From Algoriphagus sp. (GTDB taxonomy: Bacteria > Bacteroidota > Bacteroidia > Cytophagales > Cyclobacteriaceae), in contig JAMNXQ010000004.1 in the NCBI GenBank assembly GCA_023653075.1, positions 1 to 64,000 of the forward strand: a stretch of DNA of 64,000 bases. Direction: 5' to 3'. Under the pieces are notes generated by a model. It did not search any database. It worked only from the letters and a program-made list of their open reading frames with translations, and was not told the origin of the DNA. The stretch's first letter is position 1. The number at the start of each line of letters is the position of its first letter. Made by a program: the position numbers and the translations under genes. Of the stretch, positions 25,856 to 34,848 are shown in pieces.

Positions 25856-28800
25856 TGAATCACCAGTTTTCCACTTACCGAATCCACTTGCGCGGAGGAT
25901 TCTGATCGTAATGTTAGTTTGTAAATATAAGTTCCTTTCGCTGGATATTTCGTGTTGTGCTGTAAAAAAATCCATTCCCAATCTTCGAGGATTTCAGGAG
26001 CTTGAATAAAACGTTTTTCTTCCGAAAATAGTACTTGGCCACCCAGTGAAAAAAGAGTCCAAGTAGCGATTAAATTCTCCAGAGGCCGATTGTGCTGAAA
26101 GCGAAGGGATGCTTTTTCGGTGGCGGGATTTGGGTAGACTTGGTGACTGAGCACCTGTAGTTGTGTGCTGTTTCGAATCTCAAGCGAAAAAATTAAGGAG
26201 CCTTGATTTCCAAAATTATCCCAAGCGAGCACTTGAACCTCATTTTTTCCTTCTTTCAATCCTGTTAATAAAATAAGGGCTGTCCCTTTTTCAAAATTCC
26301 CATCCGAAGCTCGATAGGCTTGGTGAATGAGTTGGGGTGCTGCCTGATTGATTCGTACCTGCATGGTTTTTTCGGGATACAAGGCGGAACTATTGATGCC
26401 GCTAGCATCCTGGAACTTCAAAAGTACCTCTACCTGGGTACTTGCAATTGGAGGGCTGATTTGTACGCTTTTGCCATCGAGCTCAGCGGTGATTTGTGGA
26501 CCAGTTTGATCCGGTGTTGCCGATTTTTTGCTGGCTAAGGATAGGGTTACTACCCCGGAGGCATGTATTTTTACAACCGAGTCCCAGGCTTGAATGCGAA
26601 CCCGTACTTGTTCAACTCGGGTCTTCAGGTGTTCGGGAAGAATAAATAGGGCGACTAATTTTCCATTTCGAACTTCTCCTTCACCTACGAAGAGGCGTTG
26701 ATCCTCTTCCATAAACTCAATCGGAGCATTTTCATCGCCGAGGGTTCGCAGGGAACTGGCTTGGTCCCAAACTTCCAAGCTATATTTTCCTTGGAAATTT
26801 GTAAGGAGTGCCTGGGTGAGCGGATCTTGGACGGTAGCGGTCAGCTGAATGGGGACTAAGGTGAAGATCGTGTCTACCGGGCTTTGACTAGGTAGGAAAA
26901 TTAAGTTTTCAAGTTGTATCTGAGCTTCTGGAAGTGCCAAGCGAAGGCTAGGATCGCCGAGAAGGGAGAAATTCCGGTTGTATGTCCCGTTAAGGCTTTC
27001 GTTCTTGGTACGACGGAAGATCGATCCCAAGTCTGCCCCCAATTCTCCTGCCGATGCCAAGGCCTGTGTAAAGGATTGGTTGATGTTAAAATTCACGGAG
27101 CTAAATACGGGTCTTCCTGTAGCAAGCAAACCTATGGCCCCTTTTTTTTGAGCAAAAAGCAATTCCTCAGCTGCGGATCGAATGAAAGGGCTGTCGTGTC
27201 GCCCAAATTCGCAGGTGGCGGTAAACCAGAGGGGAAGCTGAGTTTGGGTGGGCCAATTTTCCAGATCCTGGACCTTAAAAATTTCCTCTGCGGTCAGTGT
27301 GGTTTCATTCCCATGCCCCACATAGTTGAGGAAAAGGGTTCCCGAGTTGAGCGCTTGAAGCAGTGCTTTTTTTGCTTCAGGAGACTCCTGTCTACCCACA
27401 GATTTGGATTGTTTGAAGCGATCTAGGTATAATTTTTGGCTACGAAAGGTGGGGAGCTTTTTCTCCAAAAAGGCTGCATGAACTTCCGAATCCCGTACAT
27501 GTACCCCGTTGTCCCCATCGTCAGCTAGAAAGGTGAACGTCCTGCTTGGGAAGGTCGATCCTTGGCTTTGGTAAGCGATGGTTTTCTCCAGCCAACGCTG
27601 AGCTTCCCCATAGGAGATGGCCGGTATTCGGCCTACTCCAACCTGCAGGGCTGCGTCACCAGCTTTAGTCTCCTCCCATTCACCCAATCCCCAGTTCAGC
27701 ATCCCGTAGTAATCGTCTGAACTGTAGGTGGTCAAGGGGTCCAAGCTGGACCTGCTCGTGTAAATCGGAACTAAATTGGGTCGGCCACCCAGTTTTTTCT
27801 TGTAGTCAAAGGTGCCTTTTCCCAAGATTAGCACGTTTTTTAACTGTTTGCCTTGGTGGTATTTCTTCGCGATATAGTTACGGATGGCGGTGATGTCCGA
27901 ATTACCATAGCCCAGCCAATCGTAGATTTCGGAAGTAAATACCACTTGTGTGGGAATGCCTTGATTGGATTTGAAGGCTTGAAATTGCTGTGCAACCTCT
28001 TTAAACTGGGGTACTGTGATGACCAGTAATTCGGGATTGGATGGGCCTGTTCCTTTCGGAGCAATGGCTCGGAAGGCGAGCAGCTCTTTTGCGTTTTTTG
28101 GTGAAAAAAGGACCCACTTTTTTCCAATGGCAGACTTTCCTTGACTATAGGATTTGGGTTGGTAAAAATCACTGACCTCCCAAGTTTGGAATCCCGTTTC
28201 CAGGGAAATTGAATTTTCTTCCCTATTAAAATAAAGGCCTTCTTTCAAATTTGCATTTGAGAAAGGAACTCCAAGCAAGGCTGCATCTAGGTGACCCGTT
28301 CCCGCCCCCAGGTAACTAAATCGGACTTGTTCCAATCGCTCTCCTTTGGGAGTAAAGGGAATTTGGATGGCTACTTCGGTTCCTTTGATTCCATAAGTGC
28401 TAGTAGGAATCGGGGAAAAATTTACCTCCCGAAGGAGTTCGGAGTCCGCCCAAATTCTAAAACTGGAGGAGCTGGTTGATTGACTCAATAATCGTGCGTA
28501 GAGGAGCCAGGGTGCAGAGGCGCCACTTTTAGTGTAGGAAATGGTCAAACTTTGTCCCTGACGGATAGGCTGGGAATACCAGGATCTTCCGGAGTTGAGC
28601 ACATTGATTTTCTCTTCCTTGAGAGAAAGCAGCTGGTACCAGACTGTTGGAGTACTTGGAGGATCAACTTTTCCAGTTTTTACTTCGATTCGCTTTGGTG
28701 TTATTTTTTGGGCAAGAGCATAGCGAAGGGTATCTGTGTAGAGGTGGTGGGTATAGTTCAGCTCCCCTTGATTTGTCAATGCGTGTGGATGCGGACCTTC

Positions 28801-29073
28801 CAGAAAAAAGTAAAGTTGATTTGCCAGAAGTAAGGAAGGGATTTCTTGTGGGCTTAGTTGAGTGGAATCCAATCGCTGTGGAAGCATACCTGGATAGCCG
28901 TAGATGGCTACTTCCTCCAAGCGTTGAAATCCGAGTTTGCGTGCTTGATCGGCGCTCAGGGTGTAGATTCCTGCTTCTGTAACCCCTGCGGTGTACCGAA
29001 AAGTCTGGGAGAGAGCGGTATGGCCAAAAAACAGTCCCAAAAAAATGAAGTAGGCACAGATTTGCCTCTTCAT
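25852..29073 (-). CDS. porU: Type IX secretion system sortase PorU (C25 peptidase family)
   Basis: A 1073-residue cell-surface protease of the gingipain (C25) family. It cleaves C-terminal sorting domains from type IX cargo and links the cargo to a surface lipid. After a signal peptide come about 350 residues of beta-rich N-terminal domain, then the peptidase. His587 lies in YVGHGNETTL and Cys621 in FTATCEFGRHD, 34 residues apart, as expected for the dyad. The C-terminus has its own sorting-like domain (HQVYPNPATEKASLRF to SGKLVIQ). The ATG at 29073 overlaps the pssA stop (ATGA); a longer frame extends into pssA and lacks a leader. Confidence 0.95.
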   Translation of the reverse strand: MKRQICAYFIFLGLFFGHTALSQTFRYTAGVTEAGIYTLSADQARKLGFQRLEEVAIYGYPGMLPQRLDSTQLSPQEIPSLLLANQLYFFLEGPHPHALTNQGELNYTHHLYTDTLRYALAQKITPKRIEVKTGKVDPPSTPTVWYQLLSLKEEKINVLNSGRSWYSQPIRQGQSLTISYTKSGASAPWLLYARLLSQSTSSSSFRIWADSELLREVNFSPIPTSTYGIKGTEVAIQIPFTPKGERLEQVRFSYLGAGTGHLDAALLGVPFSNANLKEGLYFNREENSISLETGFQTWEVSDFYQPKSYSQGKSAIGKKWVLFSPKNAKELLAFRAIAPKGTGPSNPELLVITVPQFKEVAQQFQAFKSNQGIPTQVVFTSEIYDWLGYGNSDITAIRNYIAKKYHQGKQLKNVLILGKGTFDYKKKLGGRPNLVPIYTSRSSLDPLTTYSSDDYYGMLNWGLGEWEETKAGDAALQVGVGRIPAISYGEAQRWLEKTIAYQSQGSTFPSRTFTFLADDGDNGVHVRDSEVHAAFLEKKLPTFRSQKLYLDRFKQSKSVGRQESPEAKKALLQALNSGTLFLNYVGHGNETTLTAEEIFKVQDLENWPTQTQLPLWFTATCEFGRHDSPFIRSAAEELLFAQKKGAIGLLATGRPVFSSVNFNINQSFTQALASAGELGADLGSIFRRTKNESLNGTYNRNFSLLGDPSLRLALPEAQIQLENLIFLPSQSPVDTIFTLVPIQLTATVQDPLTQALLTNFQGKYSLEVWDQASSLRTLGDENAPIEFMEEDQRLFVGEGEVRNGKLVALFILPEHLKTRVEQVRVRIQAWDSVVKIHASGVVTLSLASKKSATPDQTGPQITAELDGKSVQISPPIASTQVEVLLKFQDASGINSSALYPEKTMQVRINQAAPQLIHQAYRASDGNFEKGTALILLTGLKEGKNEVQVLAWDNFGNQGSLIFSLEIRNSTQLQVLSHQVYPNPATEKASLRFQHNRPLENLIATWTLFSLGGQVLFSEEKRFIQAPEILEDWEWIFLQHNTKYPAKGTYIYKLTLRSESSAQVDSVSGKLVIQ

Positions 29074-29762
29074 TTTTTGAGAAGCAGTTGTTCTACTCCA
29101 GAAAGTAGGAGGTAAGCAATAAGGATCAAGGGAATACCGGCTAATTGTAACCAGGCGAAGCAAAAACCACCTAAACAGAGCAAGATATAACGGTAGGAAT
29201 TGTCTGCAAAGCTGGAGTTTTTAAACTTCAAGGCAATCAATGGAAGGTTGGAAACCAAAAAAATACTTGTAGTCCAGGCGATCACCACCAGAGCGATTGG
29301 GCTAGTTACCCAAGGAGACAACTCAGGCCAGTGGGCCACCAGGTGAGGTAGCGTGGAGAGCAAAAGAGCATTGGCTGGGGTAGGAAGTCCAATGAATCGA
29401 TCGCTTTGCCGGGTATCTAGATTGAACCTGGCTAGTCTGTAGGCTGAAAGTAAAGGGACGATTAGCGTCAAGTAGGGTAGAATATGGGAGTCTGTTTGGG
29501 TCTTGGTCAAGGAATACAAAAGAATCCCTGGCAATACCCCGAAGGATACCACATCTGCTAGGGAGTCCAATTCTTTTCCCATGTCGCTTTGAACCTTCAT
29601 CAGGCGGGCGGCAAATCCATCCAGAAAATCGAATCCAGCAGAAAGGATCACAAAATAGGCTCCAAAAAGCAGTTGTCCGTCCAAAACCCAAAGGATTCCC
29701 AAGACTCCAGAAAGGAGATTCAATAGGGTAATGAAGTTGGGAAGCTGTGCTTTTAGGTTCAC
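29070..29762 (-). CDS. pssA: CDP-diacylglycerol--serine O-phosphatidyltransferase
   Basis: A 230-residue inner-membrane enzyme that makes phosphatidylserine, the precursor of phosphatidylethanolamine. The CDP-alcohol phosphotransferase motif is complete: DFLDGFAARLMKVQSDMGKE, followed by LDSLAD, with all spaced Asp residues. About seven hydrophobic helices follow. It starts with GTG at 29762, which overlaps the upstream hydrolase stop as GTGA, and its own stop overlaps porU. Confidence 0.92.
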   Translation of the reverse strand: MNLKAQLPNFITLLNLLSGVLGILWVLDGQLLFGAYFVILSAGFDFLDGFAARLMKVQSDMGKELDSLADVVSFGVLPGILLYSLTKTQTDSHILPYLTLIVPLLSAYRLARFNLDTRQSDRFIGLPTPANALLLSTLPHLVAHWPELSPWVTSPIALVVIAWTTSIFLVSNLPLIALKFKNSSFADNSYRYILLCLGGFCFAWLQLAGIPLILIAYLLLSGVEQLLLKK

Positions 29763-30412
29763 GAGTATGCTTTTAGACCAACAAATGGGTTATTCTTTTT
29801 TTCATAGCCTATGCTTGTTTCAGGACCATGACCTGGGTAAACTAAGGTCTCCTCCGGGAGTACAAACAATTGAGATTTGATTTTTTCTAGCAGCAGGGTA
29901 GGATTTCCACCTGGCAAATCTGTACGACCAATACTTCCTCTAAACAAGGCATCGCCTGCAATGCAGCGCTTGCTGGCTTCATGGAAAAATACCAAATGGC
30001 CTGGTGAATGACCAGGAACAAATAGGCAACGCAACTTTTCCTTGCCTACCAAAATGTCTTGGCCTTCCACAAGAAAGGAACTTGCTTCAGTAGGAACATA
30101 GTCCCGAAAGCCATAGTTAGGCGCATACACTTCCACTGATTTCAAGACGGGAACTTCCAGGGAGTGGATTTGTAGCGAAACCTGAAATTGCTCCATTGCC
30201 CAGGCATTGCCCAATACATGATCGATGTGACAATGTGTATTCAGCAATTGGGTGACTTGTAAGTTTTGAGCTACCACAAATGCCTCCAGTTCCCTTTTTT
30301 CTTCAGCCATATAGCATCCTGGATCAATGAGGGTGGCTGTTCCCTCTTGGTCGTACAGGAGGTAACTGTTCTCTTGAAAGGGGTTGAAGGTGAAGCACTT
30401 GATGTGGAGCAT
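29759..30412 (-). CDS. MBL-fold hydrolase, glyoxalase II-like
   Basis: A 217-residue metallo-beta-lactamase-fold hydrolase. The metal motif is LLNTHCHIDHVLGN (HxHxDH), followed by FVPGHSPGHLVFFHE, CIAGDALFRGSIGRTDLPGG and VYPGHGPETSIGYEK, the pattern of hydroxyacylglutathione hydrolase-like and persulfide dioxygenase-like small MBL proteins. The ATG at 30412 gives the usual family N-terminus (MLHIKCFTFNPFQENSYLLY). It is the first gene of the run ending in the M16 homologue. The precise substrate is unknown. Confidence 0.85.
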   Translation of the reverse strand: MLHIKCFTFNPFQENSYLLYDQEGTATLIDPGCYMAEEKRELEAFVVAQNLQVTQLLNTHCHIDHVLGNAWAMEQFQVSLQIHSLEVPVLKSVEVYAPNYGFRDYVPTEASSFLVEGQDILVGKEKLRCLFVPGHSPGHLVFFHEASKRCIAGDALFRGSIGRTDLPGGNPTLLLEKIKSQLFVLPEETLVYPGHGPETSIGYEKKNNPFVGLKAYS

Positions 30413-30467
30413 GCGAAAAGTCAACAAGATTAAAGCAAAGTAAAGGATTATGGACTTAATTTAGGAC

Positions 30468-31514
30468 ATGGAAATTGATTTTTTAATCGTTGGACAAGGT
30501 TTGGCTGGCTCGGCTTTGGGCTACCGTTTGATTCAAGAAGGAAAAAAAGTAATCCTTATTGATCAGCCGGAAGGAAATCAAAGTAGCCGGGTGGCTGCGG
30601 GATTATTTAACCCAGTTACGGGCAGGAAAATGGTGAAGACCTGGAAAGGGGAACTCTTGTTTCCTGAGATCATCCCTTTTTACCAGGAATTGGAACAGGC
30701 AACTGGAAAAAAGTTTCTGACCCTCCAACGCATCTACCGTCCATTTCTTTCCATTGAAGAGCAAAATGAATGGATGGGTCATTCAAGTGATCCGGAAATT
30801 CAACCTTTTCTAACTAAAATTGAGGTAGAAAGCCAGCACGGAAGTCTCAAGGATGCTTTTGGAGGAGTTCTTCTTCAGCATTCAGGCTGGCTTGATATCC
30901 CAGCTTTTTTGGATGGAATGGCAACTTTTTTTGGCAATAGATTGGTTCAGGAAGTATTTCAGGAGGAAAAATTGGTGCAAGAAGGGGAGGTTTGGCTATA
31001 CAAGCAGTGGAAGGTGAAAGCCTTGATTTATTGCAATGGACTAGGGGCTATGCGTTCTCGTTTTTTTTCATTTTTGCCTTTTGCTCCAGTGAAAGGGGAG
31101 ATTTTGGAACTGAAACAAGATTTTAATCCTCCCTTTATTGTCAATCGTGGCGTGTTTCGGGTACCTCTACCGAATGGAAATTTCCGTGTGGGCTCTACCT
31201 ACACCTGGCATGACCTAGATGAGGGCCCTACTGCATCGGCGCAAAAAGAGTTAGTAGACAAGTTGACCGAGGTAGTCCGTCTGCCTGTGGAGGAAGTAGT
31301 GGAGCACCGAGTTGGGATTCGCCCGGCGACCAAGGATAGAAAACCATTTTTAGGAAAACATCCTGAGGCTCCACACGTTTATGTCTTCAATGGTTTTGGA
31401 GCGAAGGGAGTTTCGCTTGTCCCCTATTTTAGTAGCCAAATGCGGGATTTTCTTCTTGAGAACAAGCCTTTGTCAGCCGAAGTATCGATCTCTCGGTATT
31501 TTAGTTATATTTAA
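30468..31514 (+). CDS. FAD-dependent oxidoreductase (DAO family)
   Basis: A 348-residue flavoprotein. The FAD motif is FLIVGQGLAGSALGYRL, then VILIDQPEGNQSSRVAAGLF and NPVTGRKMVKTWKGELLFP. The C-terminal FAD block is HRVGIRPATKDRKPFLGKHP followed by VYVFNGFGAKGVSLVPYF. This is a distinct DAO subgroup common in Bacteroidota and unlike the enzyme at 20 kb. It heads a likely three-gene operon with the TolB-like protein (21-base gap) and yicC. Substrate unknown. Confidence 0.82.
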   Translation: MEIDFLIVGQGLAGSALGYRLIQEGKKVILIDQPEGNQSSRVAAGLFNPVTGRKMVKTWKGELLFPEIIPFYQELEQATGKKFLTLQRIYRPFLSIEEQNEWMGHSSDPEIQPFLTKIEVESQHGSLKDAFGGVLLQHSGWLDIPAFLDGMATFFGNRLVQEVFQEEKLVQEGEVWLYKQWKVKALIYCNGLGAMRSRFFSFLPFAPVKGEILELKQDFNPPFIVNRGVFRVPLPNGNFRVGSTYTWHDLDEGPTASAQKELVDKLTEVVRLPVEEVVEHRVGIRPATKDRKPFLGKHPEAPHVYVFNGFGAKGVSLVPYFSSQMRDFLLENKPLSAEVSISRYFSYI

Positions 31515-31535
31515 AACCTAACTCTATCGTTGGAA

Positions 31536-34500
31536 ATGCGAATGCGTGTATTGCGATACCTTTTTTTAGTTTTTCTACTGGGCTTTGTGTCTGAAGCCTG
31601 GGCTCAATTTGACCAAGAACGATTTGGTAAAAATCGGGTGCAGCACAAGGAGTTTGATTGGTACCACTATACCTCGGCCAATTTTGAGGTCTATTACTAC
31701 GACAAGGGTGGGGTCAATGCCAAGATGGCTATTGAATTTTTGGAGTCCGAATTCAATAAGCTAACCCAAAACATTGGCTACGTGGCCTATACCAAGCCAA
31801 GAATTTACCTTTACAATTCTCCAGAAGAGCGTCTTCAAAGTAATTTGGATCTAAATGCGGAGCAGTATACCGAAGAGGGACAGACTAAATTTACTCGGCT
31901 TGTGGCGGAGGTGGCCTACAAGGGTCGAATGGATTTGTTCAAGGAGGACTTGCTATTTGCTACCTCCAAGGTCATTGTTCGTGAAATGCTCTATGGCGCT
32001 TCCGTAGCAGATGCTTTTCAAGCCAATCTGGTGAGTAATTTTCCCGATTGGTATGTGGATGGAATCGCGCTTTACTTGGCCAAAGGCTGGAGTCGAGAGA
32101 TGGATGATTACGTTCGTCGCTACCTTAAAAATACTCCTAATCCAAAATTACCCAACCTAACTGATCTCGAGGCCGGACTTGTGGGACAGTCGATCTGGAA
32201 TTACATTTCCGAAAAGTATGGCAGAAGGTATGTTTCGAGTATTCTCAACCTTTCACGAATCAACCGCAATGAGGAAAACAGCATTGCGAATACGATTGGA
32301 ATCAACATCAAGACTTTTATTTCCGATTGGCAGCAATTTTACCTGAAGGTCAATGAGCCAGTTTACAGCAACTTTAAAACATTGGATTCGAAAAAAGCAA
32401 TTGCTACTACTTCATCTCGAGTAGATGGAGCGATTACCGATGTTAAATTTAGTCCTGACGGTCTTCACTTGGCTTATGTGCTCAACAATGCAGGCAAAGC
32501 GACCGTTTGGGCGCGTGATTTGGCTTCGGGCATGGAACAACGGATCTATCAAGTAGGGTCCAAGCACGAAGAGTTGCCTCCCAATCTGCACTCTCCAGTG
32601 ATTGCTTGGAGGGATTCTGCAACGCTTGCGATTGCGACTTTCAAGCGGGGCTTGACGACTTTGAGACAGCGGTCTTTGGATGGCTCTGCTCGAGACAAGG
32701 TATTCCTTCGAAATATTACCCAGATTTTGAGTTTTGATTTCAATGAATCGGGTAGAAATATGGTTCTTTCTGCCATTTCCAACGGGAAGACGGACCTGTA
32801 TACCCTGAATTTAAGAGGGCAAGGGAAGCGCTTGACAGACGATGCATTTGATGAACTTACTCCTGTATTTTTGAATGATTCGACGATTGTCTATTCAAGC
32901 AATTTCACGCAATTGCCTGATTCAGTGATCCAGAAAGGACTTGCTTTGGGTAATTTTCCCGAGCAGTATAATTTATTTCGAGTGGAAGTGCTGAAGGATA
33001 CGACTATTTACACCAAGCTCACCAACGCCAATAGTAAAAATACCTATCCCAGAAAACTCAATTCCAATAATTTAGTCTTTTTGAGTGATTTGAGTGGGAT
33101 TTCCAACCTAATGAGGCATAGCGTAGGCAATCAGGTCTCCACTCAGATTTCTTCTTTTGACACGAGCATCGAAGTAGTTGACGTCAATTCTCGAATGAAT
33201 AAGGTGGCCTATGCGGTCCGTAATGGCAAGGAGTCTCAACTTTTTGTGGATTCCTACACTGGGTTGGATCAATTTACTCCAAGTACGCCTCGAGTTCAAT
33301 TGGCGCAGGTCAAAGAACTGAATGAGCGACTTGCTGCGCGAAGAATCCTGGAGGCTAAAACTCAACAAGCCACCCGATCCAAACAGGAACAACAGGCAGG
33401 ACCGGAATTGGTGGTGCCGAAAACTCCGCTCGACACAATTTCTCAAAAAACCTCTTCGCTGACCACCGACCGATTGCGATTTGAATCGAGCAGGGGAGTC
33501 AATACGGAAAATTATACCTTCGATTCGATTCCTTCACGAGTCTCTACCAATCCAACAGCAGAGACTAAGTCAGAAACTTCTAAAAATAATATTCTAGATA
33601 CCTTCCGAAAGCAAAATTTACAAAAGTTGATTTCTGGGCCTCGCCCAATGGAATCCCAGTTTTTTACCAACCACATCAATTCCCGCTTTGTAGTAGATCC
33701 ACTCCGTGGATTTGGAATTAATCTGCAGGGCAAGATGACCGATGTAATGGACAACCATCAATTCATGGGCGGAATCATGTATTCCTTGGATTTTGATTCG
33801 GGCGGAGACATTTGGTTTGAATACGAGTACCTCAAATCAAGACTTGATTTCAGAGGTCGTTACGATCGAAAAACGCTTACCGTCACCGAGGGGGATGTAA
33901 GCTTTCAAAAGTATGTACTCACCAAAGTAGAGACGGGTGTGGCTTATCCCCTATCCATCCATTCCCGCTTACATGCGGCCCCGTTTGTGGCAAGAACTCA
34001 GTATTTTAACTTAAACGAGGATTCTTTGCTGTATAGCAAGGTTCCTGAACTTAATCAATTGAACGTTACCTATGTAGGGGGACGGATTGAATACGTGTAC
34101 GACCGTACCGAACCCATGGGCTTGTATTCCTTTACAGGAACCAAAGGAAAGATTGGATTTCAGCATTACCAAGGATTGAACTTAGGGAATCGATCCTTCA
34201 GTAATTTTTCTTTGGACCTTCGTAATTACCAGAAGATTCACAAAAACATTGTTCTAGCTTCTAAATTGTATTTTGGTTCTTTCAGGGGGTCTAATCCTCA
34301 GACTTACCTAGTTGGGGGAATGGATAACTGGCTTTTCAACAAGACCTACAATCCGCCAGCCAATCGGCCAGAACCTTCACCTATTCGCAATCCGAATGGG
34401 TTAGAGAATTCAAATTTGCTCTTTGCTGATTTTATAGATCTTCGAGGTTACGATTACGATGAGATACGAGGACGAAATGCCCTGACCTTCTCAACCGAAT

Positions 34501-34838
34501 TGAGGCTCCCCTTATTTTCCTATTTGACCCGTGGAAATATCACCTCCAATTTTGTTAAAAACTTCCAGCTAGTAGGTTTTTACGATGTAGGCTCTGCTTG
34601 GAATGAAGCCGCGCCCTGGGAAAAGGTGAACGATCAAAACACAGAAGTAATCAATACCTCTGGCTCACCCTTTGTGATCGTGCTGAATAATTTCAATAAT
34701 CCTTGGCTTCAAAGTTATGGTGCAGGACTACGAACCGTTTTGATGAATTACTACATCAAATTTGATGCAGCTCGACCTGTACGGAATTATAAAAATGAAG
34801 ATTTGAAATTTTACCTTACTTTGGGGTATAATTTTTAA
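31536..34838 (+). CDS. TolB-like beta-propeller/outer-membrane barrel protein with degenerate peptidase domain
   Basis: About 1100 residues in three parts. After a signal peptide, residues about 25-265 resemble a peptidase-MA (gluzincin) domain: HYTSANFEVYYYDKGG and later FPDWYVDGIALYLAKGW, the usual P-W-x-x-EG-x-A-x-Y region. Where HExxH should be, the sequence reads VIVREMLYGA. Residues about 285-590 form a TolB-type WD40 propeller (VKFSPDGLHLAYVLNNAG; LVFLSDLSGISNL). After a Gln/Thr-rich linker, the last 400 residues look like a BamA/D15-type barrel (LVGGMDNWLF, FVKNFQLVGFYDVGSAW, KFYLTLGYNF with terminal Phe). It is probably an outer-membrane protein. The ATG at 31536 is chosen over an in-frame TTG at 31530. 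Confidence 0.8.
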   Translation: MRMRVLRYLFLVFLLGFVSEAWAQFDQERFGKNRVQHKEFDWYHYTSANFEVYYYDKGGVNAKMAIEFLESEFNKLTQNIGYVAYTKPRIYLYNSPEERLQSNLDLNAEQYTEEGQTKFTRLVAEVAYKGRMDLFKEDLLFATSKVIVREMLYGASVADAFQANLVSNFPDWYVDGIALYLAKGWSREMDDYVRRYLKNTPNPKLPNLTDLEAGLVGQSIWNYISEKYGRRYVSSILNLSRINRNEENSIANTIGINIKTFISDWQQFYLKVNEPVYSNFKTLDSKKAIATTSSRVDGAITDVKFSPDGLHLAYVLNNAGKATVWARDLASGMEQRIYQVGSKHEELPPNLHSPVIAWRDSATLAIATFKRGLTTLRQRSLDGSARDKVFLRNITQILSFDFNESGRNMVLSAISNGKTDLYTLNLRGQGKRLTDDAFDELTPVFLNDSTIVYSSNFTQLPDSVIQKGLALGNFPEQYNLFRVEVLKDTTIYTKLTNANSKNTYPRKLNSNNLVFLSDLSGISNLMRHSVGNQVSTQISSFDTSIEVVDVNSRMNKVAYAVRNGKESQLFVDSYTGLDQFTPSTPRVQLAQVKELNERLAARRILEAKTQQATRSKQEQQAGPELVVPKTPLDTISQKTSSLTTDRLRFESSRGVNTENYTFDSIPSRVSTNPTAETKSETSKNNILDTFRKQNLQKLISGPRPMESQFFTNHINSRFVVDPLRGFGINLQGKMTDVMDNHQFMGGIMYSLDFDSGGDIWFEYEYLKSRLDFRGRYDRKTLTVTEGDVSFQKYVLTKVETGVAYPLSIHSRLHAAPFVARTQYFNLNEDSLLYSKVPELNQLNVTYVGGRIEYVYDRTEPMGLYSFTGTKGKIGFQHYQGLNLGNRSFSNFSLDLRNYQKIHKNIVLASKLYFGSFRGSNPQTYLVGGMDNWLFNKTYNPPANRPEPSPIRNPNGLENSNLLFADFIDLRGYDYDEIRGRNALTFSTELRLPLFSYLTRGNITSNFVKNFQLVGFYDVGSAWNEAAPWEKVNDQNTEVINTSGSPFVIVLNNFNNPWLQSYGAGLRTVLMNYYIKFDAARPVRNYKNEDLKFYLTLGYNF

Positions 34839-34848
34839 AGTAGACTGT

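Noticed and set aside
30412-30468. Promoter pair in the 55-base divergent gap
   Set aside because: Only one-mismatch boxes (for example TAATTTAG) without a properly spaced TTTG; too weak to list.
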